A stretch of 64,000 nt of DNA, from assembly GCA_958450325.1 (NCBI GenBank), contig OY288259.1, positions 57,314,987 through 57,378,986 of the forward strand. The letters run 5' to 3'. The DNA comes from Agrostemma githago (taxonomy: Eukaryota > Streptophyta > Magnoliopsida > Caryophyllales > Caryophyllaceae). Of this stretch, positions 10,874 through 22,325 are shown one piece after another (the first letter of the stretch is position 1; the number at the start of each line of letters is the position of its first letter). Below the pieces are notes generated by a model. The model saw nothing but the letters and a program-made list of their open reading frames with translations. It did not search any database and was not told where the DNA came from. A program made the position numbers and the translations under genes.

Positions 10874-13800
10874 TTATATAACATGGAAAAAAAATACGCT
10901 TAAAGTCAACTTGAATTATACACACGTGAAAAATTAATGCGAAGATAAGATACATTCTTGACTTATAACTGTTATTATGATTATGATATACACGTTCCTC
11001 GTATAACTTATGTTTTATAAAATAATGGAAAAATTATTTTTAGTATATAACTAACTTGATATGAAAATCATAGACCCCACATTTTGACCGCCAGGTGTCT
11101 ATAGCAGTTTCCGAAAAACACCCGATGATGATCGAACACGAACATGCTTTAATGGACTCGGATGTGGGCTCGAAATCATGGACATTTGGTTTAGGCTTTT
11201 TATGGAGTACAAATCTCACAAAACCAACCTCAAAATCAGGCCCAGTGGGTCGTTTCGAGTCAAACAAGACTAATTTGGGTCGAATCCGGCACCAGGGGCA
11301 AAACCGTCTTTTAGCGACCGGGTCAAACCCGGTCAAAGATATTTTTCCGAGACACACGGACCAGCCGTGACACCTCACCAGTTCGGCCTAGGCTCAAATA
11401 CTACAAAATATCAGCCTCGAAAATATTAAACAAATCCGTTTAAGGATAGAATTCGATCTCAAGTAGGAATTCTATCCGGATACCGAATCGAACACTCAAC
11501 CGAGCATCAAATACTCGGCCGGGCAGCCTCGTGCCAGCCAAAAACGTGACTTCCCCACTAAGCAAGCGGAAGTCACGTCCCCCTCAAATTGTTTATTATT
11601 CCTATCCTTAGACGGAATCCCATCTCATTCCAACCGGTGACTTTCTTCCTTTGCAAGTCAGTCATTCCCTATAAATAGACCCTCCGGTCACACAAAATTC
11701 ATTCATCATTCATCTATAATCATACGTCTACCATCTACAATAATTCCAAAACACAACAACCTCGTAACATCCGAACATCAAACATAATATCGACGAACCG
11801 ATAGTGCAACCCGAAACCAACCAAAAATCGATCAAAGACCGACCCAAAAACCGGCCACCCCGTCACCTTACACGATCCAAATCACCACCCTAACTCACCC
11901 GCATTATCTCGACGCTCCCGTGCCTAAGCCACTTTCCGACGAGCCTTATTCCGGGAAAATAAAGCATGTAGGTTGAGGGTGTAAAAACGACGCTCGTCAT
12001 TTTTTATTCAAGTAACTAAGCTAATCAATATAGGCACTAGACCAGTCAAACAAGTCGAGCGGGTCGGCTCACGGGTCGAGTTATACGAGTGGAGTCAGGA
12101 TACGGGTCGGGTTATACGAGTCACGGGTCGAGTTATTATCAATAACTCCAAAATTATACTCCCTCTGTTTCTTTGATATCTTCCACATTTTCTTTTTCAA
12201 CCATTTCTTTGATTTCTTCCACTTTCATTTTTTCTATCACACTTCTCTCTTACATGGGTGACCCACTTACTTTACTCCCTCTCTACTTTTGCTTATTTTA
12301 TTGTTTTTCTTAAAAAATGTGCCATTTTTAAGGTGGAAGAAATCATAGAAACGGAGGGAGTAATTATTTGAAATAATCATAAACAGTTCGTCACAGTCAA
12401 TATTATAAAATGAAGTATTATCACTATTATGGATGATTTAGTAGCATTTTTGTTGCACCCGTGCATCGCACGGACATTACAACTAGTTTATATAACATGG
12501 AAAAAAAATACGCTTAAAGTCAACTTGAATTATACACACGTGAAAAATTAATGCGAAGATAAGATACATTCTTGACTTATAACTGTTATTATGATTATGA
12601 TATACACGTTCCTCGTATAACTTATGTTTTATAAAATAATGGAAAAATTATTTTTAGTATATAACTAACTTGATATGAAAATCATAGACCCCACATTTTG
12701 ACCGCCAGGTGTCTATAGCAGTTTCCGAAAAACACCCGATGATGATCGAACACGAACATGCTTTAATGGACTCGGATGTGGGCTCGAAATCATGGACATT
12801 TGGTTTAGGCTTTTTATGGAGTACAAATCTCACAAAACCAACCTCAAAATCAGGCCCAGTGGGTCGTTTCGAGTCAAACAAGACTAATTTGGGTCGAATC
12901 CGGCACCAGGGGCAAAACCGTCTTTTAGCGACCGGGTCAAACCCGGTCAAAGATATTTTTCCGAGACACACGGACCAGCCGTGACACCTCACCAGTTCGG
13001 CCTAGGCTCAAATACTACAAAATATCAGCCTCGAAAATATTAAACAAATCCGTTTAAGGATAGAATTCGATCTCAAGTAGGAATTCTATCCGGATACCGA
13101 ATCGAACACTCAACCGAGCATCAAATACTCGGCCGGGCAGCCTCGTGCCAGCCAAAAACGTGACTTCCCCACTAAGCAAGCGGAAGTCACGTCCCCCTCA
13201 AATTGTTTATTATTCCTATCCTTAGACGGAATCCCATCTCATTCCAACCGGTGACTTTCTTCCTTTGCAAGTCAGTCATTCCCTATAAATAGACCCTCCG
13301 GTCACACAAAATTCATTCATCATTCATCTATAATCATACGTCTACCATCTACAATAATTCCAAAACACAACAACCTCGTAACATCCGAACATCAAACATA
13401 ATATCGACGAACCGATAGTGCAACCCGAAACCAACCAAAAATCGATCAAAGACCGACCCAAAAACCGGCCACCCCGTCACCTTACACGATCCAAATCACC
13501 ACCCTAACTCACCCGCATTATCTCGACGCTCCCGTGCCTAAGCCACTTTCCGACGAGCCTTATTCCGGGAAAATAAAGCATGTAGGTTGAGGGTGTAAAA
13601 ACGACGCTCGTCATTTTTTATTCAAGTAACTAAGCTAATCAATATAGGCACTAGACCAGTCAAACAAGTCGAGCGGGTCGGCTCACGGGTCGAGTTATAC
13701 GAGTGGAGTCAGGATACAGGTCGGGTTATACGAGTCACGGGTCGAGTTATTATCAATAACTCCAAAATTATACTCCCTCTGTTTCTTTGATATCTTCCAC

Positions 13801-14284
13801 ATTTTCTTTTTCAACCATTTCTTTGATTTCTTCCACTTTCATTTTTTCTATCACACTTCTCTCTTACATGGGTGACCCACTTACTTTACTCCCTCTCTAC
13901 TTTTGCTTATTTTATTGTTTTTCTTAAAAAATGTGCCATTTTTAAGGTGGAAGAAATCATAGAAACGGAGGGAGTAATTATTTGAAATAATCATAAACAG
14001 TTCGTCACAGTCAATATTATAAAATGAAGTATTATCACTATTATGGATGATTTAGTAGCATTTTTGTTGCACCCGTGCATCGCACGGACATTACAACTAG
14101 TTTATATAACATGGAAAAAAAATACGCTTAAAGTCAACTTGAATTATACACACGTGAAAAATTAATGCGAAGATAAGATACATTCTTGACTTATAACTGT
14201 TATTATGATTATGATATACACGTTCCTCGTATAACTTATGTTTTATAAAATAATGGAAAAATTATTTTTAGTATATAACTAACT

Positions 14285-16398
14285 TGATATGAAAATCATA
14301 GACCCCACATTTTGACCGCCAGGTGTCTATAGCAGTTTCCGAAAAACACCCGATGATGATCGAACACGAACATGCTTTAATGGACTCGGATGTGGGCTCG
14401 AAATCATGGACATTTGGTTTAGGCTTTTTATGGAGTACAAATCTCACAAAACCAACCTCAAAATCAGGCCCAGTGGGTCGTTTCGAGTCAAACAAGACTA
14501 ATTTGGGTCGAATCCGGCACCAGGGGCAAAACCGTCTTTTAGCGACCGGGTCAAACCCGGTCAAAGATATTTTTCCGAGACACACGGACCAGCCGTGACA
14601 CCTCACCAGTTCGGCCTAGGCTCAAATACTACAAAATATCAGCCTCGAAAATATTAAACAAATCCGTTTAAGGATAGAATTCGATCTCAAGTAGGAATTC
14701 TATCCGGATACCGAATCGAACACTCAACCGAGCATCAAATACTCGGCCGGGCAGCCTCGTGCCAGCCAAAAACGTGACTTCCCCACTAAGCAAGCGGAAG
14801 TCACGTCCCCCTCAAATTGTTTATTATTCCTATCCTTAGACGGAATCCCATCTCATTCCAACCGGTGACTTTCTTCCTTTGCAAGTCAGTCATTCCCTAT
14901 AAATAGACCCTCCGGTCACACAAAATTCATTCATCATTCATCTATAATCATACGTCTACCATCTACAATAATTCCAAAACACAACAACCTCGTAACATCC
15001 GAACATCAAACATAATATCGACGAACCGATAGTGCAACCCGAAACCAACCAAAAATCGATCAAAGACCGACCCAAAAACCGGCCACCCCGTCACCTTACA
15101 CGATCCAAATCACCACCCTAACTCACCCGCATTATCTCGACGCTCCCGTGCCTAAGCCACTTTCCGACGAGCCTTATTCCGGGAAAATAAAGCATGTAGG
15201 TTGAGGGTGTAAAATCAATCCCGTCTTCTCCTTTCTCTTTCTCTTCCTCTCGTTTTTTTATGGGTCGTCGTCGCATTATCTATTTTTCTATAATATCGAT
15301 ACTAAAAATTATTTTCATATAAAACAACGTTCTTAAAATATGATATCGACTCTTTAGTCGAATATCGTATCTAACAAGAACTAAATTAAATCTCGTTGAT
15401 GCTAAAAATTGTCACATACATTTTTTAAACAAAATACGACAATTTTAACGCGGAGAGAATTAACATTCTTTTCTTTTTGTTTAATTACTTTTCAAAACGA
15501 TTTTATAAAAACCTTTTCTAAAAATCATTCCGAATATTTGATATCGATTTCATAATCGAATATCGAATACGACGAATATCGAAAATATAAATCAAGTGTA
15601 AATTAATCCATATTTATACGCGATTTATTAAAAATTAACGATTTTCGGAAAAAGCGAACCCGAGACAGCCACCCGCGCGAGTCGCGCGGGTTGCTGTAAA
15701 CTGCGGCATATTTTTCTCGTTTTCCGATTTTTCCAGCATCGTTTTTTTAACACAAAACAGCGGTTTTCTCGGTATATTTTCAGATTTTTCGACAAATATT
15801 TTTTGACCTCGGTCGACACGTGTTTAATCCATCACGTGTAATAAAACTTTTCGAAATTATGTATATCATCGTATTTATATTCTATTCGATTTACAAACCG
15901 TTACTAACTTGTTTGCTCATGTTTGTAGCGATTTATTTTCATCTTTTGTTTTATTAGACTAAAACGAATTTCACATGCTAAATATAATTTTGACGTTATT
16001 AGTTTAAGATGCATTAAACGACTTAACAACCCATTTAATTTTTCTCACATGCTTAGGAAAATAATGTTTGCATATCATTCAACCGTCGAACTAACGCGTG
16101 TACACCAAAAACGAACGATATCTTAGTAAAGCTCGCTAAGTGCGGGCGGGGTTGGGTGTTCTTAGTGAACTTCCCAACACGTACTCTTACCCCATACTCA
16201 GAACCATGGTTTCCGGATGTCCGAATCCATTGCCAACGAGAGTCATTCAATACACAATATTCGATAATGTCGGTATCGGTATCGTAATGCAAAGGGACGA
16301 ACCCAATAAGCTCTGACATCGGAAATGGGCCGTATTTTGTATACGGCCCACTACGACATAGAGTGGGTTCGAACGGGCCCGAACTCCCACAAAGTTCA
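14285..16398 (+). mobile_element. Ogre/Tat-like LTR (Ty3/gypsy), complete copy at the end of the tandem array
   Basis: Proposed from TG at 14285, followed by GACCCCACATTTTGACCGCC, to CA at 16398. It is followed after one base by TGGCGACTCC (16400-16409), the primer-binding-site start usual in Tat/Ogre elements. A TATA box (CTATAAATAG, 14898-14907) precedes a plausible transcript start, fixing the plus orientation. Units 1 and 2 hold only the first ~930 bp (from 11057 and 12671). After the PBS only ~120 bp of element-like sequence remains before ordinary AT-rich DNA, so the body is lost. The exact start is uncertain because no target duplication was found. Confidence 0.6.
14898..14907 (+). promoter_or_regulatory. 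TATA box of the Ogre/Tat-like LTR
   Basis: CTATAAATAG in the only GC-richer, promoter-like stretch of the LTR. The same box occurs in the two partial LTR copies upstream, at 11670-11679 and 13284-13293. Confidence 0.55.
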
Positions 16399-16409
16399 GT
16401 GGCGACTCC

Positions 16410-17227
16410 TATTTCGATTTAAATTTCAATTTGATCCATTCTCATATGGAGATTCATTCGCCTCCCCAAACCCGCGCGTGGCTGCGTCGGGGTGGACTTA
16501 TGTCATGTCCACAAAAATAGACCTTTAATTGGAACCAATTCAAGAAAATCAAAGTGTAACATTAAAAAATAAGTGTTATAATTATCTCGCAAATTAATAA
16601 ACAAATATTATTTTTTTCCAATACACTGTAATAAATACTTATGTACAGATTAATATCATCGCAGTCGTGATGCTCTAATTTCAATATTCCAATTTTTTTT
16701 TTCATTAGTAAGTATATTATCAATAGATGAAATATTGGTAAATTCTTATTGGTATGCCCGTCCAATGTTATTTTAAATTTTTAATCTACATATTTACTTT
16801 ATTTATTACACCCATCCAATTTTGCACGGATATTAACCTACCCATTAAATAAAAAATTCTTTGACAATGTTTAATCTATGTTCGATTTTAGTATAAAAAT
16901 AATTCAAGTCTCAATTAACATAATAAGTTGTTTTGTCAACATATTTATATCCATGGTGTTTTCAAATATTTTAACCCGTGATAAACTATATTACCGTCAA
17001 AATATTATAAACTTTTGTCTTTGACGTTTTAACAAATGTACATTTCAAAAATATCTTATTAATATGAAATTTTTGATTAATACGGATTATTATCTTAGAC
17101 TAATCATTATTATAAATTTTACTCCTATAATATTTATATTATATAAAGTGAGTAATATGGAAAGTGTGATGATTTAGGAAGGTGTATTTTGGCGCCAATG
17201 AACCATGCTTTGATTTCTGTTTTATTA
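16410..17227. other. post-PBS remnant and AT-rich intergenic DNA
   Basis: About 16410-16530 looks like the leader of the truncated Ogre/Tat-like element, including CCCGCGCGTGGCTGCGTCGG. Beyond it there is AT-rich DNA with no recognised gene. A weak match to the Helitron-like end motif (TTTTGCACGGATATTAACCT) lies near 16823. Confidence 0.5.
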
Positions 17228-17875
17228 GGGTCGTGCTTTTTCCTAACGAGCGTTTACTCAATCCTAACGACATTTTACCTATTTGCCCCCGTCATTTCCC
17301 AACGCTCTCAAAAGTGATGTTATTTTCTCTCTAAAAAAAACTCTCAAATTTGACCTAATCGAATTCGACCACCCAACCCGCCGACCATCACCACCACCGT
17401 GACCACCGCCACTACCCTCTAATTCGTTCCTTAATCCCTAATTTACTTCACCAATTACAATTAAACAATAATTAGAAAAAAATGTAACTAAACCCTAATT
17501 AGGGAAAACGGTAATTAGTTTATCATCGCTAATGATCGATCCCTAATTTACTCCACCAATTTCAATTAAATAATAATTAGAAGAAAAAAAAGTAACAAAA
17601 TCCTAATTTAATCCTTCAATTTCAATTAACGAGTAATTAGAAAAAGTAATTACCGTAACCAAACAAGTAATTTAGGAAAAACGGTGATTATTTCATAACT
17701 AATTGAATTAGTACTCATAATCGATTTGGTCGAGGTTTGAATAGTTGTAGGTAAATGAGAGAAAAGTTGTTTTGGTGGGGAGAACTGCCAATTATAAGAA
17801 GGGTAAATTTGAAAATATTAAGAAAAATACGTTAGGACTGAGTAGAGTTGGGTTAGAAAAAAGTAATTTCGTTAT
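17228..17875 (+). mobile_element. Mutator-type MITE, copy 1
   Basis: The left end GGGTCGTGCTTTTTCCTAAC, then CGTTTACTCAATCCTAACG, is answered at the right by CGTTAGGACTGAGTAGA and GTAATTTC on the opposite strand. The body carries TTTGCCCCCGTCATTTC, a CACCACCAC tract and repeated TAATTAG words, shared with 20054-20727. No ORF of note. The Mutator class is inferred from the long ends and a possible imperfect 9-bp flank (GTTTTATTA versus GTTATTATA). Confidence 0.65.
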
Positions 17876-18399
17876 TATATACTCAGTATAGATAGATAGA
17901 TAGATAGATAGATAACTATAAAAGTGTTATAATATTGTTTAAATAGGTTTTATTCATATTGTGATACATACAATATGTTTTTAATTTTTATATATGTCAA
18001 ATTGAGTCTCTTACTTTACATTGATACGTAAATATTATTATTATTATTGATACGTATGTGGATAGTATTTCCTTACTATTAGGCATACTATTACCTTCGA
18101 CGATTTGTTATCATTATCATTGTCACTAAAAATTGGTCTGTGTATCGCACGAGCTTTCCAAAAGAATGTGGAAAACAGAAATAAAAATACAAATATCGAT
18201 AAATTAATGAAACCATTAGTCCGAAAGTAAATTTCAAAACATCAATTTTTTTGGCCGGAATAATTATTTTTTAATCATAAATATGTAAATCATTGGGAAA
18301 AAACAATTAATTACTCAAAACTAAATGTAGTTTATGAAAAAATATCACTTTAAAGCCTAAATGAATAAAACCAATGATTATGTCAAGAAATTTCAAATT

Positions 18400-18844
18400 C
18401 ATTTCTGGTAGCTGGCATAAGAACTCCACAGTTATGTGCTTTGAGCGAGAGTAGTGTTACAGCTAGCTGTTCTTGGGTGAGAGTAATGTTAAGATGATCA
18501 GGTGACCTCATGGGAAGATTCTTCGTAACCGTTCTAGATGTGACTACCTAGGATAGAGAATTCTTACTGTTATTAATTTATTATATATTTTTCCATCTGA
18601 ATAAATATTTCGTCACAAGCATAATTAGTCACGGGGTAATCCGTGGCAAAAAATTAATTCTAACCACAGGAGACTCCGTGGCAATAAAATTAATACTTGC
18701 CATGGTTTATTTTTCCATGGCTATTTGTTTGCCATGACCACTTGCGCCACATACGGTCTTTCCATGACAAAGTACTTTAGTCACGAAAATTTAGCACTTT
18801 TGCCATGAATCCAGCCGTGAACCAAGTGCTCATTTGTAGTAGTG
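18400..18844 (+). mobile_element. CACTA (En/Spm) transposon remnant ending in TTTGTAGTAGTG
   Basis: The right end TTTGTAGTAGTG (18833-18844) is the complement of CACTACTACAAA, the usual plant CACTA terminus, so the element body lies to the left. Subterminal CCGTGGCAA/GCCATGG-type repeats (18630-18800) and a GGTGACCTCATGGGAAGATT stretch near 18501 fit CACTA subterminal DNA. The other end and a transposase were not seen, so this is a truncated piece. Confidence 0.6.
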
Positions 18845-18872
18845 TATCTTATTCTCCACAACGGCATCGTCG

Positions 18873-19160
18873 ATGGCTACAGAGGCGGCGGAACACTCAC
18901 ACTCGCAGATGACACTGGTGGTAGCGTCGCCCTCGCCGTCTATGGTTCTGTCGGCGACGACGAACGCGGCGACGACCACATCCCTGGCCCCCGAGTTTAG
19001 ATTCCACCCCATTGATGAGGAGTTGATCTCTTTCTACTTTAAACGTAAAGTCTGTGTCAAACCCATCCGCTTCGACGCCATTTTCGAAACCGACATCTAC
19101 AAGTCTGAACCTTGGGACCTTCCTGGTCTGCTACCCTAAGTTGCGGAGAGAAATAAAAAT
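18873..19160 (+). pseudogene. NAC-domain transcription factor fragment (subdomains A and B)
   Basis: The frame from 18873 has an Ala/Ser/Thr-rich leader, then FRFHPIDEELISFYFKRKVC and DAIFETDIYKSEPWDLPG, the first two NAC subdomains. Two near-invariant positions are changed (Glu for the Gly of PGFRFHP, Ile for Thr of HPTDEEL). The frame stops at 19139. Shifting one base gives KLRRE, like the start of the next conserved segment, then homology ends. DNA-binding subdomains C to E are absent. The fragment starts 28 bp outside the CACTA terminus. I call it a broken gene piece. Confidence 0.8.
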
Positions 19161-19400
19161 AATTGTGTCGATTTGGGTCGAGTTAGGGTTATGATTCTTA
19201 GTTTTTAGGATTTTTTTCTGGATTTTTGGGGTTCTTGAGGTTTTTTAGGGTTGAAGGAGTAAGTCTGAGTGAGCGAACGAGGGAAGAGGAGAGAGACTAA
19301 TAATGGGGGAAGGGCAAAATGGGAAGAAATTTTGCTTACGTCGTCGGAAAATAGAGAAAAGGGGAGCTGGGGGCAATTTCTAATTTTTGTTGAAGTTTAA

Positions 19401-19875
19401 GGGGCCGTTTGGTTCGCCTGATATAAGTATGACGTATGAGTTTAGAATGAACCAAACACATACCTGGTTCACAAAATTGTGATATTGAAGGGAGGAGGTT
19501 AATATCATTGGAATCAGTTTAGTTTAATTGAATGCTTGATTTTCCGTAAAAAATATTGCAATATTTTTGTTGAAATATTATGATCGAAATATTTTATCGA
19601 AAATAATAATTTAAACTACAAAAAAAATAGTATTATATCTGAAAAATTTATTAATTTAACTTGAGGTTTTATACAGTCAATAATAAAAATTTTTATTGAA
19701 ATTTATTTTACTATTTTTTTGTGCTAAAATTTAAAAAGTCAATTATATACAGTCATTTTTTTGTGTATTTAAAATAAGATGATTAAAGTATCAAGAATCA
19801 ATAACTAACTCGATACCACTCTGGTTTCATTCCTGATTACAATCTCATACCTTTTCGCGAACCAAACGACAAGGG
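19401..19875. mobile_element. MITE-like element with GGCCGTTTGGTTCGC ends
   Basis: GGGGCCGTTTGGTTCGC at the left is mirrored by GCGAACCAAACGACAAGG at the right, a common plant MITE terminus. The interior (about 475 bp) is AT-rich without ORFs. Superfamily is not assigned because no clear target duplication was seen. Confidence 0.55.
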
Positions 19876-20053
19876 AGTAATTTCTAATAAACATGTTTTT
19901 GGGGATAATTTTAAAAAAAACGTAACATAAAAAAGGGTAATTAGTGATTTAGTCTATTTTTTTTAATGCTATGCTCATATGTTGTCCTTTAGAATACGGT
20001 ACATTTTGATATTCATGATCACTGATTTGGGTAATGATTGGATCATTGTTTTT

Positions 20054-20727
20054 GGGTCGTGCTTTTTTCTAACGAGCCTTTACTCAATCCTAAAGACATT
20101 TTACCTATTTGCCCCCGTCATTCCCCAACGTTTTCAAAAGTGATAAAGACTTCCTCTCTAAAAAAAACTCCCAAATTTGACCTAATTGAATTCGATCACC
20201 CAACCCACCACCGCCACCACCACCACCACCATCTAATTCGTTCCCTAAACCCTAATTTACTTCACCAATTACAATTAAACAATCATTAGAAAAAATAATT
20301 AATGTAACCAAACAATTGATTTAGGGAAAACGACAATTATTTTATCATCAATTGAATTAGGGTTAATGATCGATCCCCTAATTTACTCCACCAATTTCAT
20401 TAAACAATAATTAGAAGAAAAAAAGTAACAAAACCTTAATTTAATCATTCAATTTCAATTAAAGAGTAATTTGAAAAAGTAATTACCGTAACCAAACAAG
20501 TAATTTAGGAAAAACGGTGATTACTCCATCACTAATTGAATTAGTACTCATAATCGAAGTAGTACTCATAAGCGATTTGTAATTGTAGTTTGAATAGTTG
20601 TATGCAAATGAGAGAAAAGTTGTTCTTGGTTGGGAGAATAGTGAATTATGAGAAGGGTAAATTTGGAAATATTAAGAAAAATACGTCAGGATTGAGTAAA
20701 GTTGCATTAGGAAAAAATAATTTCGTT
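20054..20727 (+). mobile_element. Mutator-type MITE, copy 2
   Basis: Same ends and body as 17228-17875 in the same orientation: GGGTCGTGCTTTTTTCTAAC to TAATTTCGTTGTT, with matching TTTGCCCCCGTCATTCC, a CACCACCAC tract and TAATTAG words. The 83-codon frame inside is an accident of the CAC repeat. Confidence 0.65.
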
Positions 20728-20741
20728 GTTTGTTTAATGTA

Positions 20742-20776
20742 CTAGTCGTTTGTCCGCGCGCGCTGCGCACGCGGTA
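20742..20776 (-). mobile_element. Helitron-like 3' terminus
   Basis: On the minus strand the GC-rich hairpin CCGCGTGCGCAGCGCGCGCGG is followed eight bases on by CTAG and T (CTAG at 20742-20745). The opposite end was not found. Confidence 0.4.
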
Positions 20777-21444
20777 ATTTGTGTGTAGATATTGTTTCGA
20801 TCCATATCAAGTAAAAACTTCTTTCAATTGACTAAATGTTGCTGACAAGTTTTTAATTTTTATAGAAATAAATTTTCGTATATCTTTTGCTAAATCTATG
20901 TCCATTTTTTGCGCAAATGAATTGTTCAATCTCAGAATTGAGTGGATTAATTAACATTTAGCCAAGACCAACTCGTCTATTAATTGGATTGCGTAGACGT
21001 CCCTACTTATAGACACCTTTCAGAAATGCGATGCCAACTTTTTAAAATTTCGACCATATATATGACAAATAAAATTAAAAAGTATAAACGATAAATGACA
21101 CGGTATCGCATCCCATAGATAACTTATTGGATATGATTTTAATTACTATTCCGTAGTTGTTAAATTCAGATAAGTATATAACTACGATTCATTAAATATG
21201 AGAATTTGGGATATGGAAATTGTTTGCGAGGGAAAAATGAATAGAAATTGAAGAAATAAGCAAAATGAGAAAGGGAAGAAAAAAAAAAGGAAAACATTAT
21301 TCATAAGGTAGTTACTATTCATAATGGGTATTTTTTAAAAATTTCCTTTTTAATATGTATAGATTCATTTTATTTCTCACTATGTCACGGTAATTTACGT
21401 ATGTCGTTCAGTTGATTATTTTCCGAGGTGTTTTCTGATTGTTG

Positions 21445-21777
21445 AAGATCGTTTGTCCTTTGTCTCATCGGTGAGTTCGTCGCAGGTCGAACTCAATCTG
21501 GGTAGTTTCTTTCCAGTTTGAGATTACTATCTGGTTGGTAGAATTGGTAGTACTTCTGGCTTTAGCTGTGAGCTATTAAGCGCGTGTATTACAGTATACT
21601 GTTGTACTATTATCTCCACAATAGTGAATTTGGTCTCCTTGTCGGTGTGGACGTAACCAGTGATTTTGCTGGTGAACCACGTAAATCTGTGTGTCAGTTT
21701 TATTATTGTTTGCTATTTGTTTTGTTCTTCTCGCATAATTAACAAATCGTAGGTAACGGGACGCCTTCGTTACAACA
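21445..21777 (+). repeat. copia 5' LTR, 5'-truncated
   Basis: It matches the right part of the 3' LTR at 35252-35581. The left ~270 bp of the LTR is missing: homology stops at 21445, where unrelated AT-rich DNA begins. Confidence 0.85.
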
Positions 21778-21780
21778 AAC

Positions 21781-21792
21781 TGGTATCAGAGC
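21781..21792 (+). other. copia primer-binding site
   Basis: TGGTATCAGAGC, complementary to the 3' end of initiator Met-tRNA, three bases after the LTR terminus. Confidence 0.85.
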
Positions 21793-21911
21793 TTCAGGTT
21801 GTTCCGCTTCCGCTTCTGAGCTTCAGGTTCGGTTTCCGCTGAGTTAGGCATTATTTAGGTTTGTTGAATTTTGGGTGAGAAGATGTCTGGAGCAACAATT
21901 TTAAAGGTTGA

Positions 21912-22095
21912 TGTTGGGGTTTTAATACCTCGCAAGCGCACGACGTAATCGTAGCACAATAGAGGGTCGATCCACAAGGAGCGGGACGGTTCCTAATTGT
22001 TTTAATTCTAAATGTTTATCTAAGTCTAATAAGGGAGAAATGGTGAACTACGACTACAATGACGAATGATAGACTAGAGAAAGAAATGAAACTAT
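21912..22095 (-). repeat. inverted LTR tail at the left edge of the Athila composite
   Basis: This is the reverse complement of the last ~180 bp of the LTR at 32694-34344. At about 22095 the sequence switches to the same LTR tail in plus orientation, so 21912-22001 and 22095-22179 form inverted arms with a ~95-bp spacer. The switch shares about one base between the two copies. Confidence 0.9.
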
Positions 22096-22185
22096 TAGGA
22101 ACCGTCCCGCTCCTTGTGGATCGACCCTCTATTGTGCTACGATTACGTCGTGCGCTTGCGAGGTATTAAAACCCCAACAAGTTTT

Positions 22186-22203
22186 TGGCGCCGTTGCCGG
22201 GGA
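22186..22203 (+). other. Athila-type primer-binding site
   Basis: TGGCGCCGTTGCCGGGGA follows the LTR terminus CCCCAACA (ending 22179) after six bases. This sequence is usual for Athila/Tat elements. Confidence 0.85.
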
Positions 22204-22325
22204 GTGTTAGCGGTACTAGTAGTTTTTATTCTTGCGTTTAGACTAAGTTATTGGTTACTTTGCACACTCCGGTGTGCCTTTGCTCGTGATCTAACTCCTA
22301 CTTTCTAGTTTGTGTATTGTTTTGC

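Larger units (their letters stand above)
10374..15214. repeat. three tandem copies of a ~1614-bp unit
   Basis: Units start at about 10374, 11989 and 13603. Spacing is 1615 then 1614 bp, because unit 1 has one extra A in an A-run near 10700. Differences seen by eye are that A, G versus A just after the junction 10-mer, and one G-to-A in unit 3 near 13720 (GGATACAGG for GGATACGGG). Each unit holds a Stowaway MITE, a Helitron-like end, and the first ~930 bp of an Ogre/Tat-like LTR. Identical open frames on both strands (112 and 91 codons) repeat with the unit and lie in the LTR. They are not treated as genes. Confidence 0.95.

Noticed and set aside
11040..11378. Overlapping 112- and 91-codon frames repeated three times
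   Set aside because: Both strands of the same LTR segment are open and identical in each tandem unit; repetition comes from the duplication, not from selection on a gene.
20038..20289. 83-codon frame with a His-rich tail
   Set aside because: It lies in a MITE, and the His run is a CAC microsatellite.
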